Assembly: GCF_000282035.1 (NCBI RefSeq)
Contig: NZ_AKKA01000067.1
Span: 53,779-117,778 of the forward strand
Direction of reading: 5' to 3'
DNA: 64,000 nt
DNA from: Rhizobium sp. CF122
GTDB lineage: Bacteria > Pseudomonadota > Alphaproteobacteria > Rhizobiales > Rhizobiaceae
This document shows positions 1-8,566 of the stretch, one piece after another (positions within the stretch are counted from its first letter, which is position 1; the number at the start of each line of letters is the position of its first letter). Made by a program: the position numbers and the translations under genes. The notes below the pieces were generated by a model that saw nothing but the letters and a program-made list of their open reading frames with translations, was not told the origin of the DNA and did no database searches.

Positions 1-427
1 GATGGGCATGACACCGACCGGCAACGGCCGTCGCCAGGGCTACGCACACGTTCCGATGCCCCGCATGACCAACACCTACATGCTGGGCGGCGACAAGACG
101 CCCGAGGAAATCATCTCTTCCGTCAAGAAGGGCATCTATGCCGTCTCCTTCGGTGGCGGCCAGGTGGATATCACCTCCGGCAAGTTCGTGTTCGGCTGCA
201 CCGAAGCCTACCTGATCGACAACGGCAAGATCGGTGCACCGATCAAGGGCGCAATGTTGATCGGCAACGGCCCGGAGGCGATGAAGCGCGTTTCAATGGT
301 CGGCAACGACATGAAGCTAGACACCGGCATCGGCAATTGCGGCAAGGCCGGACAGTGGGTTCCGGTCGGCGTCGGCCAACCGCACCTCAGAATGGATCAG
401 GTGACCGTCGGCGGCACGAAGGCTTAG
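1..427 (+). CDS. tldD: TldD metalloprotease subunit, C-terminal part (5' truncated by window edge)
   Basis: This is the last ~141 residues of TldD, cut by the left edge of the window. TldD pairs with TldE/PmbA in a cytosolic zinc protease that degrades unfolded peptides and matures some peptide antibiotics. The visible part has the conserved C-terminal strands of the family, including the [19 protein letters not shown] stretch, the [11 protein letters not shown] segment and the [18 protein letters not shown] tail. The HExxH zinc site lies upstream of the window, so catalytic integrity cannot be judged. The frame is open to base 1 and stops at 425-427. Its first visible Met is internal and not a real start. 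Confidence 0.93.
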   Translation, partial: MGMTPTGNGRRQGYAHVPMPRMTNTYMLGGDKTPEEIISSVKKGIYAVSFGGGQVDITSGKFVFGCTEAYLIDNGKIGAPIKGAMLIGNGPEAMKRVSMVGNDMKLDTGIGNCGKAGQWVPVGVGQPHLRMDQVTVGGTKA

Positions 428-446
428 TCGAGAACGGGGAGCGGCG

Positions 447-944
447 ATGAGCGAAATCGAAATCAGACCTTTCGTCGCCTCCGATATCGATGATGTTTTC
501 TCGGTGATCCTGCCGATCCAGCGCGAGGAATTCGGTATTGCGATTACGGCTGACGATCAGCCGGATCTTGCCGTCATTTCCGATTTCTATCAGTCTGGAA
601 AAGGTCAGTTCTGGGTTGCCGTACGCGACGGCCAGATCGTCGGCACGATCGGGCTGAAGGACATCGGCAACGATCAGACGGCATTGCGCAAGATGTTTGT
701 CGCGGCTGAGGTGCGCGGTCGCGAACACGGCGTCGCGGCACGGCTTCTGGCGCAACTGGTGGCGCACGCAGAAGATCATGGGATCAAGGATATCTTCCTT
801 GGAACGACCGACAAGTTCCTCGCCGCGCATCGCTTCTACGAAAAGAACGGCTTTTTGGAAGTTTCGAAAAGCGAGCTTCCGCGATCGTTTCCGCTGATGG
901 CCGTTGATACCAAATTCTACCGGCGCATGATCACCGCAGCCTAG
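447..944 (+). CDS. GNAT-family N-acetyltransferase
   Basis: This 165-residue protein has the single-domain GNAT fold, which transfers an acetyl group from acetyl-CoA to an amine. The acetyl-CoA loop is visible as RGREHGVA at residues 90-97, and the late AHRFYEKNGF motif near 128-137 is typical of the family. A GGGGAG ribosome-binding site precedes the ATG. The substrate cannot be inferred. The gene follows tldD by 19 bp and may be co-transcribed with it. Its TAG stop overlaps the stop of the convergent MazG-like gene in a shared CTAG. Confidence 0.9.
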   Translation: MSEIEIRPFVASDIDDVFSVILPIQREEFGIAITADDQPDLAVISDFYQSGKGQFWVAVRDGQIVGTIGLKDIGNDQTALRKMFVAAEVRGREHGVAARLLAQLVAHAEDHGIKDIFLGTTDKFLAAHRFYEKNGFLEVSKSELPRSFPLMAVDTKFYRRMITAA

Positions 945-1255
945 GTCTGGCCCTCCTCGGGCTGGAAGAGCCATTTGCGCTTGACCGCCGCCGCCAGATC
1001 CAGATCGTTCCTGTGCGCGAAAAGCAGGATGTGGCCGAGGACATCGGCCGTCTCATCAGCGAGGTCGCGAGCCAGTTCCTCATCCGACCTGCCTTTCCGA
1101 CGCCCTCTGCCGCTGACCCGGTTCCAAGCCTGGGTGAGTTCGCCGATTTCCTCTTGAAGCTTCAGCAGAAACCAGTCCGCGTCGCGCTCTATGCCGTTGG
1201 CATCGGCATAGTTCCGCGAAGCACGCTCGAACTTTTCGGCGAGATCATTCAGCAT
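941..1255 (-). CDS. MazG-like nucleotide pyrophosphohydrolase
   Basis: This 104-residue protein is a small all-alpha NTP pyrophosphohydrolase of the MazG-like group, which hydrolyses nucleoside triphosphates to monophosphate and pyrophosphate with bound Mg. The metal-binding pattern is visible: Glu35, Glu36 and Glu39 on one helix, and Glu68 with Asp71 on the next. It is a single-domain form, much shorter than full MazG. A strong AAGGAGAA ribosome-binding site precedes the start. It lies 58 bp downstream of the carboxypeptidase gene on the same strand and could be read from the same transcript. The exact nucleotide substrate is unknown. Confidence 0.85.
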   Translation of the reverse strand: MLNDLAEKFERASRNYADANGIERDADWFLLKLQEEIGELTQAWNRVSGRGRRKGRSDEELARDLADETADVLGHILLFAHRNDLDLAAAVKRKWLFQPEEGQT

Positions 1256-1313
1256 GACGTTCTCCTTTTGTTTATAAAGGAGAATCCTGATTCTGCTGGA
1301 AAGTCGAGATTGA

Positions 1314-2591
1314 TCAGCCGTGATCGGGCAGCAGCATGCAGTCGTAGGAGCGCTGTCTTAGGGCATCGCAGGCAGATGTAGCCGCCTCACGGCTCTGGAA
1401 GCCGATGAAGCGAGCGCGATAAACCTTGTTGGCGCCATTGCCGACAGCCTCGGTATAGGGCGACGCGGCTTTCAGCGCCGCACCACCTTCAGCCTTGGCC
1501 TGGGCAAGAAGGGCGCGGGCGGCATCGTCGCTCGATGCGGCCGAGATCTGAATCTGCCAGTCGCCGGAAGCAGACGGCGCGCCGGCGGATTTGGCGGCGG
1601 GCTTGCTGGCGTTGGTTATTTCTCCGAGAGCGGACGGACGCTCCATCGGAGTCGCATCGCTCAGATAGCCGAGCGCCTTCGGCGAGAGTTCATTTGTGCG
1701 CGGCGCAGTTTCCGGGATCGGCATGTCGCTGTCATCAGCCGCGGAAGCAACTTCCACCTGCTGGCGCGCATTGATGCTTGCAACCAGTTTACCGCCGGTT
1801 GACGCACGGCCGAGATACTTGTCGAGCAGACCCGCCATCTTGGCGTCGCGGCTGCGGGCGGTGCGGCCGCCAAGCACGACACCGACGACGCGGCGGTTGC
1901 CGTCCTTTACGGCGCTGACCAGATTGAAGCCGGATGCGTTGGTGTAGCCGGTCTTGATGCCATCCATGCCCTGGTAGCGGTACATCAGGTTGTTGTGACC
2001 GCGGATCGTGCGCCCACGAAAATTGAAGCTGGCTGTCGAGAAAAGGCGATACTCGCTTGGATAATTCCGCATCAGCGCCACGGCAAGCGTGGACATGTCG
2101 CGCGCCGTGGTGACCTGCCGGCCATCGGGAAGGCCGGACGCATTATAGAAAGCCGTGCGGTTCATGCCGAGCTGCCGGGCCTTCTGCGTCATCATGCGGG
2201 CAAAGTTGCTTTCCGAACCACCTAGCTTCTCGGCCATGGCGGCGGCGGCATCATTGGCAGACTTGGTGATCATGCCAAGGATCGCATCGCGAACCGTAAT
2301 GGAATCGCCAGCGCGAACGCCGAGCTTCGTCGGCGGACGCGAGGCGGCGTATTTCGACATGACAAGCGGTGTGTTCCAGCTGAGCTTGCCACGGTTGATC
2401 GCCTCGAATGCCATGTAGATGGTCATCATCTTCGTCAGCGAAGCGGGGTGATTCAGAACGTCGGCATTTTCGGCGCTGAGCACCTTGCCGGTACGGGCAT
2501 CCAATATGAGGGAGGCGCTGCCGGCCATCGCCGTCAACGGCGCCGCAACGACGAGCGTCGCGGTCATAATCGCGGCCAACAGCTTCTTCAT
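1314..2591 (-). CDS. D-alanyl-D-alanine carboxypeptidase (S11, PBP5/6-like) with C-terminal SPOR domain
   Basis: This 425-residue periplasmic penicillin-binding protein trims the terminal D-Ala from peptidoglycan pentapeptides. It has a signal peptide (cleavage probably after AMA near residue 23). All three active-site motifs are present: Ser51-Leu-Thr-Lys54, Ser111-Ala-Asn113 and Lys213-Thr-Gly215. The last ~80 residues, from GDWQIQISA onward, form a SPOR domain, which binds denuded glycan at division sites, so action at the septum is likely. A linker of about 100 residues separates the two domains. An AGGGGA ribosome-binding site precedes the ATG. The gene is divergent from the polysaccharide deacetylase gene. 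Confidence 0.93.
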   Translation of the reverse strand: MKKLLAAIMTATLVVAAPLTAMAGSASLILDARTGKVLSAENADVLNHPASLTKMMTIYMAFEAINRGKLSWNTPLVMSKYAASRPPTKLGVRAGDSITVRDAILGMITKSANDAAAAMAEKLGGSESNFARMMTQKARQLGMNRTAFYNASGLPDGRQVTTARDMSTLAVALMRNYPSEYRLFSTASFNFRGRTIRGHNNLMYRYQGMDGIKTGYTNASGFNLVSAVKDGNRRVVGVVLGGRTARSRDAKMAGLLDKYLGRASTGGKLVASINARQQVEVASAADDSDMPIPETAPRTNELSPKALGYLSDATPMERPSALGEITNASKPAAKSAGAPSASGDWQIQISAASSDDAARALLAQAKAEGGAALKAASPYTEAVGNGANKVYRARFIGFQSREAATSACDALRQRSYDCMLLPDHG

Positions 2592-2694
2592 GCAATTCCC
2601 CTCGATGAACGAATAGCCGGCGCCATTCGGATTTGTCCCGTTCCGCTACAGAAGCCGCCAATGTGGCGCGACTTTGCGGCGACTGGTATGATTT

Positions 2695-2723
2695 TTGACA
2701 AGTTTTATCCTTCATAGTGAAAA
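2695..2723 (+). promoter_or_regulatory. candidate sigma-70-like promoter for the polysaccharide deacetylase gene
   Basis: A TTGACA hexamer (2695-2700) is followed after 17 bp by TGAAAA (2718-2723), a poor -10. It lies in the 225-bp divergent intergenic region and points towards the deacetylase gene, about 95 bp upstream of its ATG. The -35 match is exact but the -10 is weak, so this is only a candidate. Confidence 0.3.
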
Positions 2724-2816
2724 TCCCGTAAAGAGGACACTCAAAAATCCTCATTCAGCAAGACTTAACCTCGGGCTTGCTAGTTTCGCCGCTCCGGAAA
2801 CCAGCGGGCGAATGAG

Positions 2817-3869
2817 ATGACGGCGAGCGTCAAAAAGCTTGCGAAGCGGATTGCGATCGCAAGCGGTCTTGAGACTGCCAATCTGCTGCGCGCAGCCGGC
2901 GTGATGCGCGGCGCTCGCGGACTTGGCGCCATCTTCACGCTCCACCATGTCCGTCCGCACGAAGAGAGCACGTTCGAGCCCAATGCGCATCTGGAAATCA
3001 CGCCGGAATTCCTCGATCTCGTCCTCGATCGCCTGAAGAGTGACGGTTATCGCTTCGTGGCGCTTGCCGAGATTCCGGCACTGCTTTCGCAAACCGCGTC
3101 CAGTCAACCCTTCGCCGCCTTCACCCTCGATGATGGCTACCGCAACAATCTCGTCTACGCCCTACCGATCTTCGAAAAGCACGAGGCGCCTTTTACCGTC
3201 TTCGTCGCCAAGGGCCTTGCCGAACGCACGCATACGATCTGGTGGGAGACGCTTGCAGCACTTCTACGCAAGGAAGAGAAGCTCGGCTTCGATTTCGGCA
3301 GCGGCCACGAGATGCTCGACGTCACGACGACCGATGCAAAGGAGCGCGTTTTCGCGCGCATCGCCAACCATCTTCATCGTCATGACGAGAGCGCCGCCGT
3401 CGCAGCCATCGATCTAATGGCGCGAAAGCACGAGATCGATCCGGACGAAATCGTCGACGATCTCGTCATGACCCCGGCGGAACTCAATCTCCTCGAGGCC
3501 AGCCCCCTCGCCTCGCTCGGCGCGCACACAATCAGCCATAGGGCGATGTCGCGACTCTCCGACCCGGAGGTTCGCGACGAGATGGAGGCGTCCCGGGACT
3601 ACGTTGCTGCGATCACCGGCGACCGACCAAGCTCCTTCGCCTACCCTTACGGCACACGCGAGGCGGCAACACAGAGGCAGGCAGCCATCGCACGCGAAGT
3701 CGGTTTCCAGATCGCGGTAACGACCCAACCCGGTGTCGTCACCCAGCGCTCGCTCGGCAGCATCACCTATCTGCCGAGATTCTCGATCAACGGAATTTAT
3801 CAGAACGTGCGGTACGTGTCCGGCCTTGCCTCCGGTATTCCGTTCCGGTTTGCGCCAAACAGGGCGTGA
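2817..3869 (+). CDS. polysaccharide deacetylase family protein (NodB homology domain)
   Basis: This 350-residue carbohydrate esterase 4 protein would remove N- or O-acetyl groups from a polysaccharide. The metal and catalytic residues are visible: the TLDDGYRNN motif with Asp105 and Asp106, and the GAHTISH motif with His237 and His241. A SFAYPYG motif follows near residue 273. No clear signal peptide is seen, so it may act in the cytoplasm or be exported another way. About 110 residues separate the first and second catalytic motifs, longer than in minimal NodB proteins. The substrate (exopolysaccharide, lipopolysaccharide or peptidoglycan) cannot be told from sequence. Confidence 0.88.
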   Translation: MTASVKKLAKRIAIASGLETANLLRAAGVMRGARGLGAIFTLHHVRPHEESTFEPNAHLEITPEFLDLVLDRLKSDGYRFVALAEIPALLSQTASSQPFAAFTLDDGYRNNLVYALPIFEKHEAPFTVFVAKGLAERTHTIWWETLAALLRKEEKLGFDFGSGHEMLDVTTTDAKERVFARIANHLHRHDESAAVAAIDLMARKHEIDPDEIVDDLVMTPAELNLLEASPLASLGAHTISHRAMSRLSDPEVRDEMEASRDYVAAITGDRPSSFAYPYGTREAATQRQAAIAREVGFQIAVTTQPGVVTQRSLGSITYLPRFSINGIYQNVRYVSGLASGIPFRFAPNRA

Positions 3870-3889
3870 ACGCTCCTGCTGATGCCTGA

Positions 3890-4510
3890 TCAGGGATACA
3901 TGCGGACCTTCGTCCAATCGCCTTCTGGCGAAGGCCGGCGGAACTCGATGCGGTCGTGCAGGCGGAATTTCTGATCTTTCCAGAATTCGATCGATACCGG
4001 CCGGATCCGGAAGCCCGACCAATGCGCCGGACGCGGGATCTCCCCGATTGCATAGCGGGCGGTGTATTCGGCTACAGCTTTTTCCAGCGCGAATCGGCTC
4101 TCCAGCGGCCGCGACTGCTTGGATGCCCAGGCACCGATTCGGCTGCCGCGGGCTCGCGTCTTGAAGTAAGCGTCGGCTTCTTCGTCGCTCACGATTTCCA
4201 CAGGTCCGCGCAAGCGAACCTGCCGCCGCAGCGTTTTCCAGTGGAAACACATGGCCGCTTTTTTCTGCCCGAGGATTTCCTGACCTTTCTGACTCTCGAA
4301 ATTCGTGTAGAAGACAAAGCCCTCGTGATCGAATCCCTTAAGGAGAACCATGCGGACATTGGGAAGGCCGTCCTCATCGACCGTCGCAAGCGCTACCGCA
4401 TTCGGGTCATTGATCTCGGAAGCCTCCGCTTCCTTCAACCACTCGGCAAAAAGATCGAACGGTTCGTTTCGCTCGGTGAAGTCACCGCTTGTTAACTCAT
4501 TTGCCGACAT
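3890..4510 (-). CDS. pdxH: pyridoxamine 5'-phosphate oxidase
   Basis: PdxH oxidises pyridoxine or pyridoxamine 5'-phosphate to pyridoxal 5'-phosphate with FMN and O2, the last step of vitamin B6 synthesis and salvage. The 206-residue length fits the family. The substrate/FMN-binding segment [14 protein letters not shown] is visible near residues 49-62, followed by [13 protein letters not shown]. The conserved C-terminal block [18 protein letters not shown] precedes the RxRMYP-like end (TKVRMYP). It is convergent with the deacetylase gene and divergent from the lipoprotein gene. Confidence 0.95.
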   Translation of the reverse strand: MSANELTSGDFTERNEPFDLFAEWLKEAEASEINDPNAVALATVDEDGLPNVRMVLLKGFDHEGFVFYTNFESQKGQEILGQKKAAMCFHWKTLRRQVRLRGPVEIVSDEEADAYFKTRARGSRIGAWASKQSRPLESRFALEKAVAEYTARYAIGEIPRPAHWSGFRIRPVSIEFWKDQKFRLHDRIEFRRPSPEGDWTKVRMYP

Positions 4511-4576
4511 ATTAGCTCAAATGCCCCGGGTTTATTCGAAATTTGCCCAGCCTTTGGCTACTGGACAGGACGCAGG

Positions 4577-5035
4577 GTGGAAGTCATAGCAAAGTCAGAT
4601 CGTGATACAAAGGGTCTGCTGCGTCGCAGCGCGGCCTTCTGCATTGTCGGTGCGGCGGTGCTCTCCCTCTCCGGCTGCATTTCCAGCGGTTTGGATCTCT
4701 TCAGCAGCTCCAAGGTCGATCGGTCGGTTGCAACGGGCACCGTGCCGCAGCCCGCGCCGACGAGCGACTCGATCTCCGACGAAATGACCGTCGGCAACGC
4801 CGTGACCTCAGCCGATATCCAACGGCTGGAGGGCCGTCCCCTCCCCTGGGCAAACGCGTCGACCGGCAGCGCCGGCGTCATCGATACGATCGTCGAGAAT
4901 ACGGATTCCGGCAAGGTTTGCCGCCAGTTCCGCACGACGCGGCATTCCTATGTCGGCATCGCAAAATTCTACGGCAAGACCTGCCTGGTCGGCGGCGGAA
5001 ACTGGCAGCTCATGAGTTTCCAGCCGGAAAGCTGA
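4577..5035 (+). CDS. RT0821/Lpp0805-family surface lipoprotein
   Basis: This 152-residue protein has an N-terminal hydrophobic stretch ending in the lipobox Leu-Ser-Gly-Cys34, so it is predicted to be a lipoprotein anchored by Cys34. The C-terminal half (SGKVCRQFRTTRHSYVGIAKFYGKTCLVGGGNWQLM) resembles the RT0821/Lpp0805 surface-antigen family, whose function is unknown. Two further cysteines in this part could form a disulfide. The start is GTG, with AGGA about 8-11 bases upstream. It is divergent from pdxH. Confidence 0.8.
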   Translation: MEVIAKSDRDTKGLLRRSAAFCIVGAAVLSLSGCISSGLDLFSSSKVDRSVATGTVPQPAPTSDSISDEMTVGNAVTSADIQRLEGRPLPWANASTGSAGVIDTIVENTDSGKVCRQFRTTRHSYVGIAKFYGKTCLVGGGNWQLMSFQPES

Positions 5036-5281
5036 ACGCCGTGCCGAGCATGCTTAACGCGCGCTCCGTTCTCTCATGATGTTTAGCAAAAGGCTAACCA
5101 TTCGGCGCAAAAGCGAGACGTCTCCCACGTCGAATAAGAACTGATTAGCAACTTCTATCCACAATCCGCCTCAGGTGGGCACGGTTTCTTCCTGTGGATG
5201 AGGCCGGGCGCCAAGTGAGAGGCTTCGGGGTGCTAGGGCAGAGGACAGGCACACCGCATCGGAACACCGGCGGTTTGGGAC

Positions 5282-6451
5282 ATGCGCGATCCTTATAAGA
5301 TTTTGGGCGTCAAGCGGGACGCGGGCCAGGACGAAATCAAGGCAGCCTGGCGTAACATGGCCAAGGCCGTTCACCCTGATCACAATCAGGGCGACCCGAC
5401 GGCGAGCGCGCGCTTTGCCGAGATCGGCCGCGCCTATGAAACGTTGAAGGATCCGAAGAAGCGGAGCCTCTTCGACAATGCCGCGCGCATGGCAGAAGCC
5501 AAGGCCAACGAGAACACGATCATGCAACAGCGTCAGGCAGCTCGCGAAGCTGCCGCACGTGCAAAGGCCGCTCAGGCCAATGCCGAGCGCGTTATGGAAG
5601 AGCTTGCGCGCGCCGCCGCGCAGAAGGCTGCGGCGGACGCCGCCAAGCAGCGGAAGACAGGTACGGCCGAGCCGCCAGAAGAAATGATCGAGCGTATCTT
5701 CGGCACGCAGGCACGCGCTGCGGCCGGTGGCGGCCGCACCCAAGGTTTTGCCGCCGCCGGTGCTTCGAAGCGGCCGGAGGCGGAAATTGCGAGTGCAGAC
5801 AAACAGCCGGATGCAGCCAACGCCGAGGCTGAACAGCAAGCTGCTGAGGACGCGACCACTCAGGCCTCCGCGGTCATGCAGCCGCTTAGCTTGCTGACTT
5901 CACTCGTTCGCCGCTTTACCGGCGGCAGCGCTGCCGCGCCCGAAAAAGCGCCAGACCAGTTCGTAACGAAGACCGTCACAGTCGATGAGGTCATCAAAGG
6001 CAGTTGGGTCACGGTCGACCTCGGTGACGGTCGTGACACGGGATTTGCGCTGGCGGCCGGCACGACGGAAGGTCATCAGATCCGTCTGAAGGGTCAGGGC
6101 CACAAGCTCGCCGGTTTGCAGCGCGGCGATGCTGTCGTCAGCATCCACATTGCGTCGGATGAACGGTTTACGGTCAATGGCTTCGATCTGCACACGGTGC
6201 TGCCGGTAACGATCGAGAATGCGGTGCTCGGAACCGAAGCGCGTATTGAAGGCCCCAATGGTCCCGTCACCGTCACGATTCCCGCCTGGTCGGGCTCCGA
6301 CAAAACCATCCAGATTCAGGGTCAGGGGTTGGCGAACACGGACGGCGGCAGGGGCGATCTCGTCGTCGAACTGCGTATTATGTTGTGGGAAAAACCCGAC
6401 GACAAAGTCACGGATCTGATGCGGAGCATGAAGAACGGGCTGTTTCTGTGA
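5282..6451 (+). CDS. DnaJ-like J-domain co-chaperone (zinc-finger-less, CbpA type)
   Basis: This 389-residue J-protein would stimulate Hsp70 (DnaK) ATPase and deliver substrates. The J-domain occupies about residues 1-70 with the essential HPD motif at 31-33. An alanine- and glutamate-rich, probably helical linker covers about 70-215. The C-terminal substrate-binding domain starts near 222 and has the usual beta-strand motifs (RLKGQGHKL, VTIPAWSGSDKTIQIQGQG). The cysteine-rich zinc finger of true DnaJ is absent, so it is CbpA-like. It is immediately upstream of fabI, an order I recall from other rhizobial chromosomes. Confidence 0.88.
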   Translation: MRDPYKILGVKRDAGQDEIKAAWRNMAKAVHPDHNQGDPTASARFAEIGRAYETLKDPKKRSLFDNAARMAEAKANENTIMQQRQAAREAAARAKAAQANAERVMEELARAAAQKAAADAAKQRKTGTAEPPEEMIERIFGTQARAAAGGGRTQGFAAAGASKRPEAEIASADKQPDAANAEAEQQAAEDATTQASAVMQPLSLLTSLVRRFTGGSAAAPEKAPDQFVTKTVTVDEVIKGSWVTVDLGDGRDTGFALAAGTTEGHQIRLKGQGHKLAGLQRGDAVVSIHIASDERFTVNGFDLHTVLPVTIENAVLGTEARIEGPNGPVTVTIPAWSGSDKTIQIQGQGLANTDGGRGDLVVELRIMLWEKPDDKVTDLMRSMKNGLFL

Positions 6452-6574
6452 AATTTTGGTGACACACGCACCCTTTGTTACGGTCCCTAACAGTTGATGA
6501 TTGCTGCCAATCTTGAACCGATTAGCAGCCTATGCCATAGGCAGGACCGATCAGAATTCCTTAGGGGGCGAAAT

Positions 6575-7393
6575 ATGGCTCAGGCAACAGGCCTCATGTC
6601 AGGCAAGCGCGGCGTCATCATGGGCGTTGCCAACAATCGTTCGATTGCGTGGGGTATTGCCAAGGCTATTCATGCACAGGGCGGCGAAATCGCATTTACC
6701 TACCAAGGCGACGCATTGAAGAAGCGCGTAGAGCCCCTGGTTGCAGAAGTAAACGGCGTTCTTGCCGGTCATTGCGACGTCAGCGACGAGTCGACCATCG
6801 ATGCCGTCTTCGACCACGTCGAAAAGCTGTGGGGCAAGATCGACTTCATCGTTCACGCGATCGGCTTCTCGGACAAAGACGAGCTGACGGGCCGCTATGT
6901 CGATACGTCGGCTGACAACTTCGCCAAGACGATGCAGATCTCCGTCTATTCGTTCACCTCGGTCGCGCGTCGCGCCGAGAAGCTGATGACAGACGGCGGT
7001 TCGATGCTGACGCTCACCTACTATGGCGCCGAGAAGGTCATGCCGAACTACAACGTCATGGGCGTTGCCAAGGCAGCACTGGAAGCGAGCGTGAAGTACC
7101 TGGCCGTCGACCTCGGACCGAAGAACATTCGCGTCAACGCTGTTTCCGCCGGCCCGATCAAGACGCTGGCAGCATCAGGCATCGGCGACTTCCGCTACAT
7201 CCTGAAGTGGAACGAATACAATGCGCCGCTGCGTCGGACAGTAACGATCGAAGAGGTCGGCGATGTCGGTCTGTACTTGCTCTCGGATCTCTCGCGTTCG
7301 GTTACCGGGGAGGTCCACCACGCAGACAGCGGCTACCACGTCATCGGCATGAAGGCGGTAGACGCGCCGGACATTTCCGTCATAAAGGACTGA
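6575..7393 (+). CDS. fabI: enoyl-[acyl-carrier-protein] reductase (NADH)
   Basis: FabI reduces the trans-2 double bond of enoyl-ACP in the last step of each fatty-acid elongation cycle and is the target of triclosan. The start at 6575 was chosen because AGGGGG lies 8 bases upstream and the protein then begins MAQATGLMSGKRGVIMGVAN, matching the family and giving 272 residues. An upstream in-frame ATG would add 27 unrelated residues. The catalytic set is visible: Tyr149, then Tyr159 with Lys166 six residues on (PNYNVMGVAK). The nucleotide-binding VANNRSIAWGIA segment is intact. A small inverted repeat (GCCTAT-gcc-ATAGGC, 6528-6542) lies in the leader. Confidence 0.96.
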   Translation: MAQATGLMSGKRGVIMGVANNRSIAWGIAKAIHAQGGEIAFTYQGDALKKRVEPLVAEVNGVLAGHCDVSDESTIDAVFDHVEKLWGKIDFIVHAIGFSDKDELTGRYVDTSADNFAKTMQISVYSFTSVARRAEKLMTDGGSMLTLTYYGAEKVMPNYNVMGVAKAALEASVKYLAVDLGPKNIRVNAVSAGPIKTLAASGIGDFRYILKWNEYNAPLRRTVTIEEVGDVGLYLLSDLSRSVTGEVHHADSGYHVIGMKAVDAPDISVIKD

Positions 7394-7477
7394 TCGCACT
7401 CTTTGCTGCGTCGCGCTCGCGACCCCTTTCTTCGCGACAGCGATTGAGGGGTTGCGTGCCCCAAACGGAGCCGATCA

Positions 7478-8068
7478 TTGCTTATCTACGTCGTCAGACA
7501 CGGCCAGACAGACTGGAACGCCGAACGCCGCCTGCAAGGGCAGAAAGACATTCCGCTCAATGCCATCGGCAGAGCGCAGGCGTGGCAGAACGGTATCGAC
7601 CTCGCAGAAATCCTCAAGGTCGAAGCAATCCCCTTCGATTTTGTAGCAAGCCCGCTGGCGCGCACCCGCGCCACGATGGAAATCATGCGCGAGGCGATGG
7701 GTCTTCCATCGAAAGACTATCGAACCGACGAGCGCCTGGTCGAGGTGTCCTTCGGGGACTGGGAAGGCTTCACGATCAAGGAGCTGAAGGCCACTGCCCG
7801 GGACCGCGTCACCGAGCGCAATCTCAACAAATGGGATTTCATTCCCCCGGGAGACGACGCGGAAAGCTACGAAATCATGTCCTGGCGCGTGGCTTCCTGG
7901 CTGAATTCCATCGACAAACCGACGGTTTGCGTGACCCACGGCGGCGTCATACGCAGTCTCTTCAGGACGATTGCCGCCTTGCCCAAGGATGAGGCTGCCG
8001 AAGGTGAGATCCCACAGGATCGCATCCTCAAGATCGATCGCGACAACGGATTGATTGGCTGGATCTAG
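7478..8068 (+). CDS. histidine phosphatase family protein (phosphoglycerate-mutase-like)
   Basis: This 196-residue protein of the histidine phosphatase superfamily has its catalytic His in VRHGQT at residues 6-11. A second catalytic His is in VTHGGVIR near residue 150, and the acidic residue is in VSFGDWEG. The family includes cofactor-dependent phosphoglycerate mutases and many small-molecule phosphatases; the short length favours a phosphatase. The start is TTG at 7478, with ACGGAG 7 bases upstream. It lies 84 bp after fabI in the same direction, so co-transcription is possible. A second, diverged member of the superfamily is at 51.2-51.7 kb. Confidence 0.87.
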   Translation: MLIYVVRHGQTDWNAERRLQGQKDIPLNAIGRAQAWQNGIDLAEILKVEAIPFDFVASPLARTRATMEIMREAMGLPSKDYRTDERLVEVSFGDWEGFTIKELKATARDRVTERNLNKWDFIPPGDDAESYEIMSWRVASWLNSIDKPTVCVTHGGVIRSLFRTIAALPKDEAAEGEIPQDRILKIDRDNGLIGWI

Positions 8069-8074
8069 GCCTGA

Positions 8075-8335
8075 TTACTGGACGATATCGAGATCGTTGA
8101 TGACGCGTTTGCCATCCACCTCGGTGTAGAAGACGATAACCTTCACGCCCGCCTTCAACCCCTCGAAATTGAATTCCTCCGGTGCCTGATAGGTCTTTCC
8201 GTCATCAAGCGTGAGGCTGAGATTTGTCACATCGACCTTCTTGATCGTCGCCTCGACGTCCGCGCTCTCGGCAAATCCGCTGATCGGCGACAAGAAACTG
8301 GCAGTGGCCAAAAGCGTAGCTACTACGAAGCGCAT
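8075..8335 (-). CDS. small secreted DUF1344 family protein
   Basis: This 86-residue protein has a clear signal peptide (cleavage likely after residue 22, GFA) and a small domain with the pattern typical of DUF1344: DVEATIKKVD, LTLDDGKTYQAPEEF and GVKVIVFYTEVDG. Family function is unknown; a periplasmic location is expected. The ATG at 8335 was chosen because the hydrophobic leader begins there and GAGGGA lies upstream; a longer in-frame extension upstream has no signal-peptide logic. It is convergent with the histidine phosphatase gene. Confidence 0.75.
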   Translation of the reverse strand: MRFVVATLLATASFLSPISGFAESADVEATIKKVDVTNLSLTLDDGKTYQAPEEFNFEGLKAGVKVIVFYTEVDGKRVINDLDIVQ

Positions 8336-8566
8336 GACAGCATTCCCTCGAAAACACGACTCAATAATCCAACTGCGCACAGATAACCTCCCGAATATGG
8401 CGAAATTTGCCCTGAAGAATGACTTGCCGCGCCAAATTGGTGAAGAGTATTTTAACAATAACGGCATCGGTTCATTAATTGCATTTCCAGTACGTTTCCG
8501 CGTCCGGCAAAGGGTATTGGCGGGCAAGCGTAAATTAACGGCTTCTCTCTACAGTCGTCCTCGAAC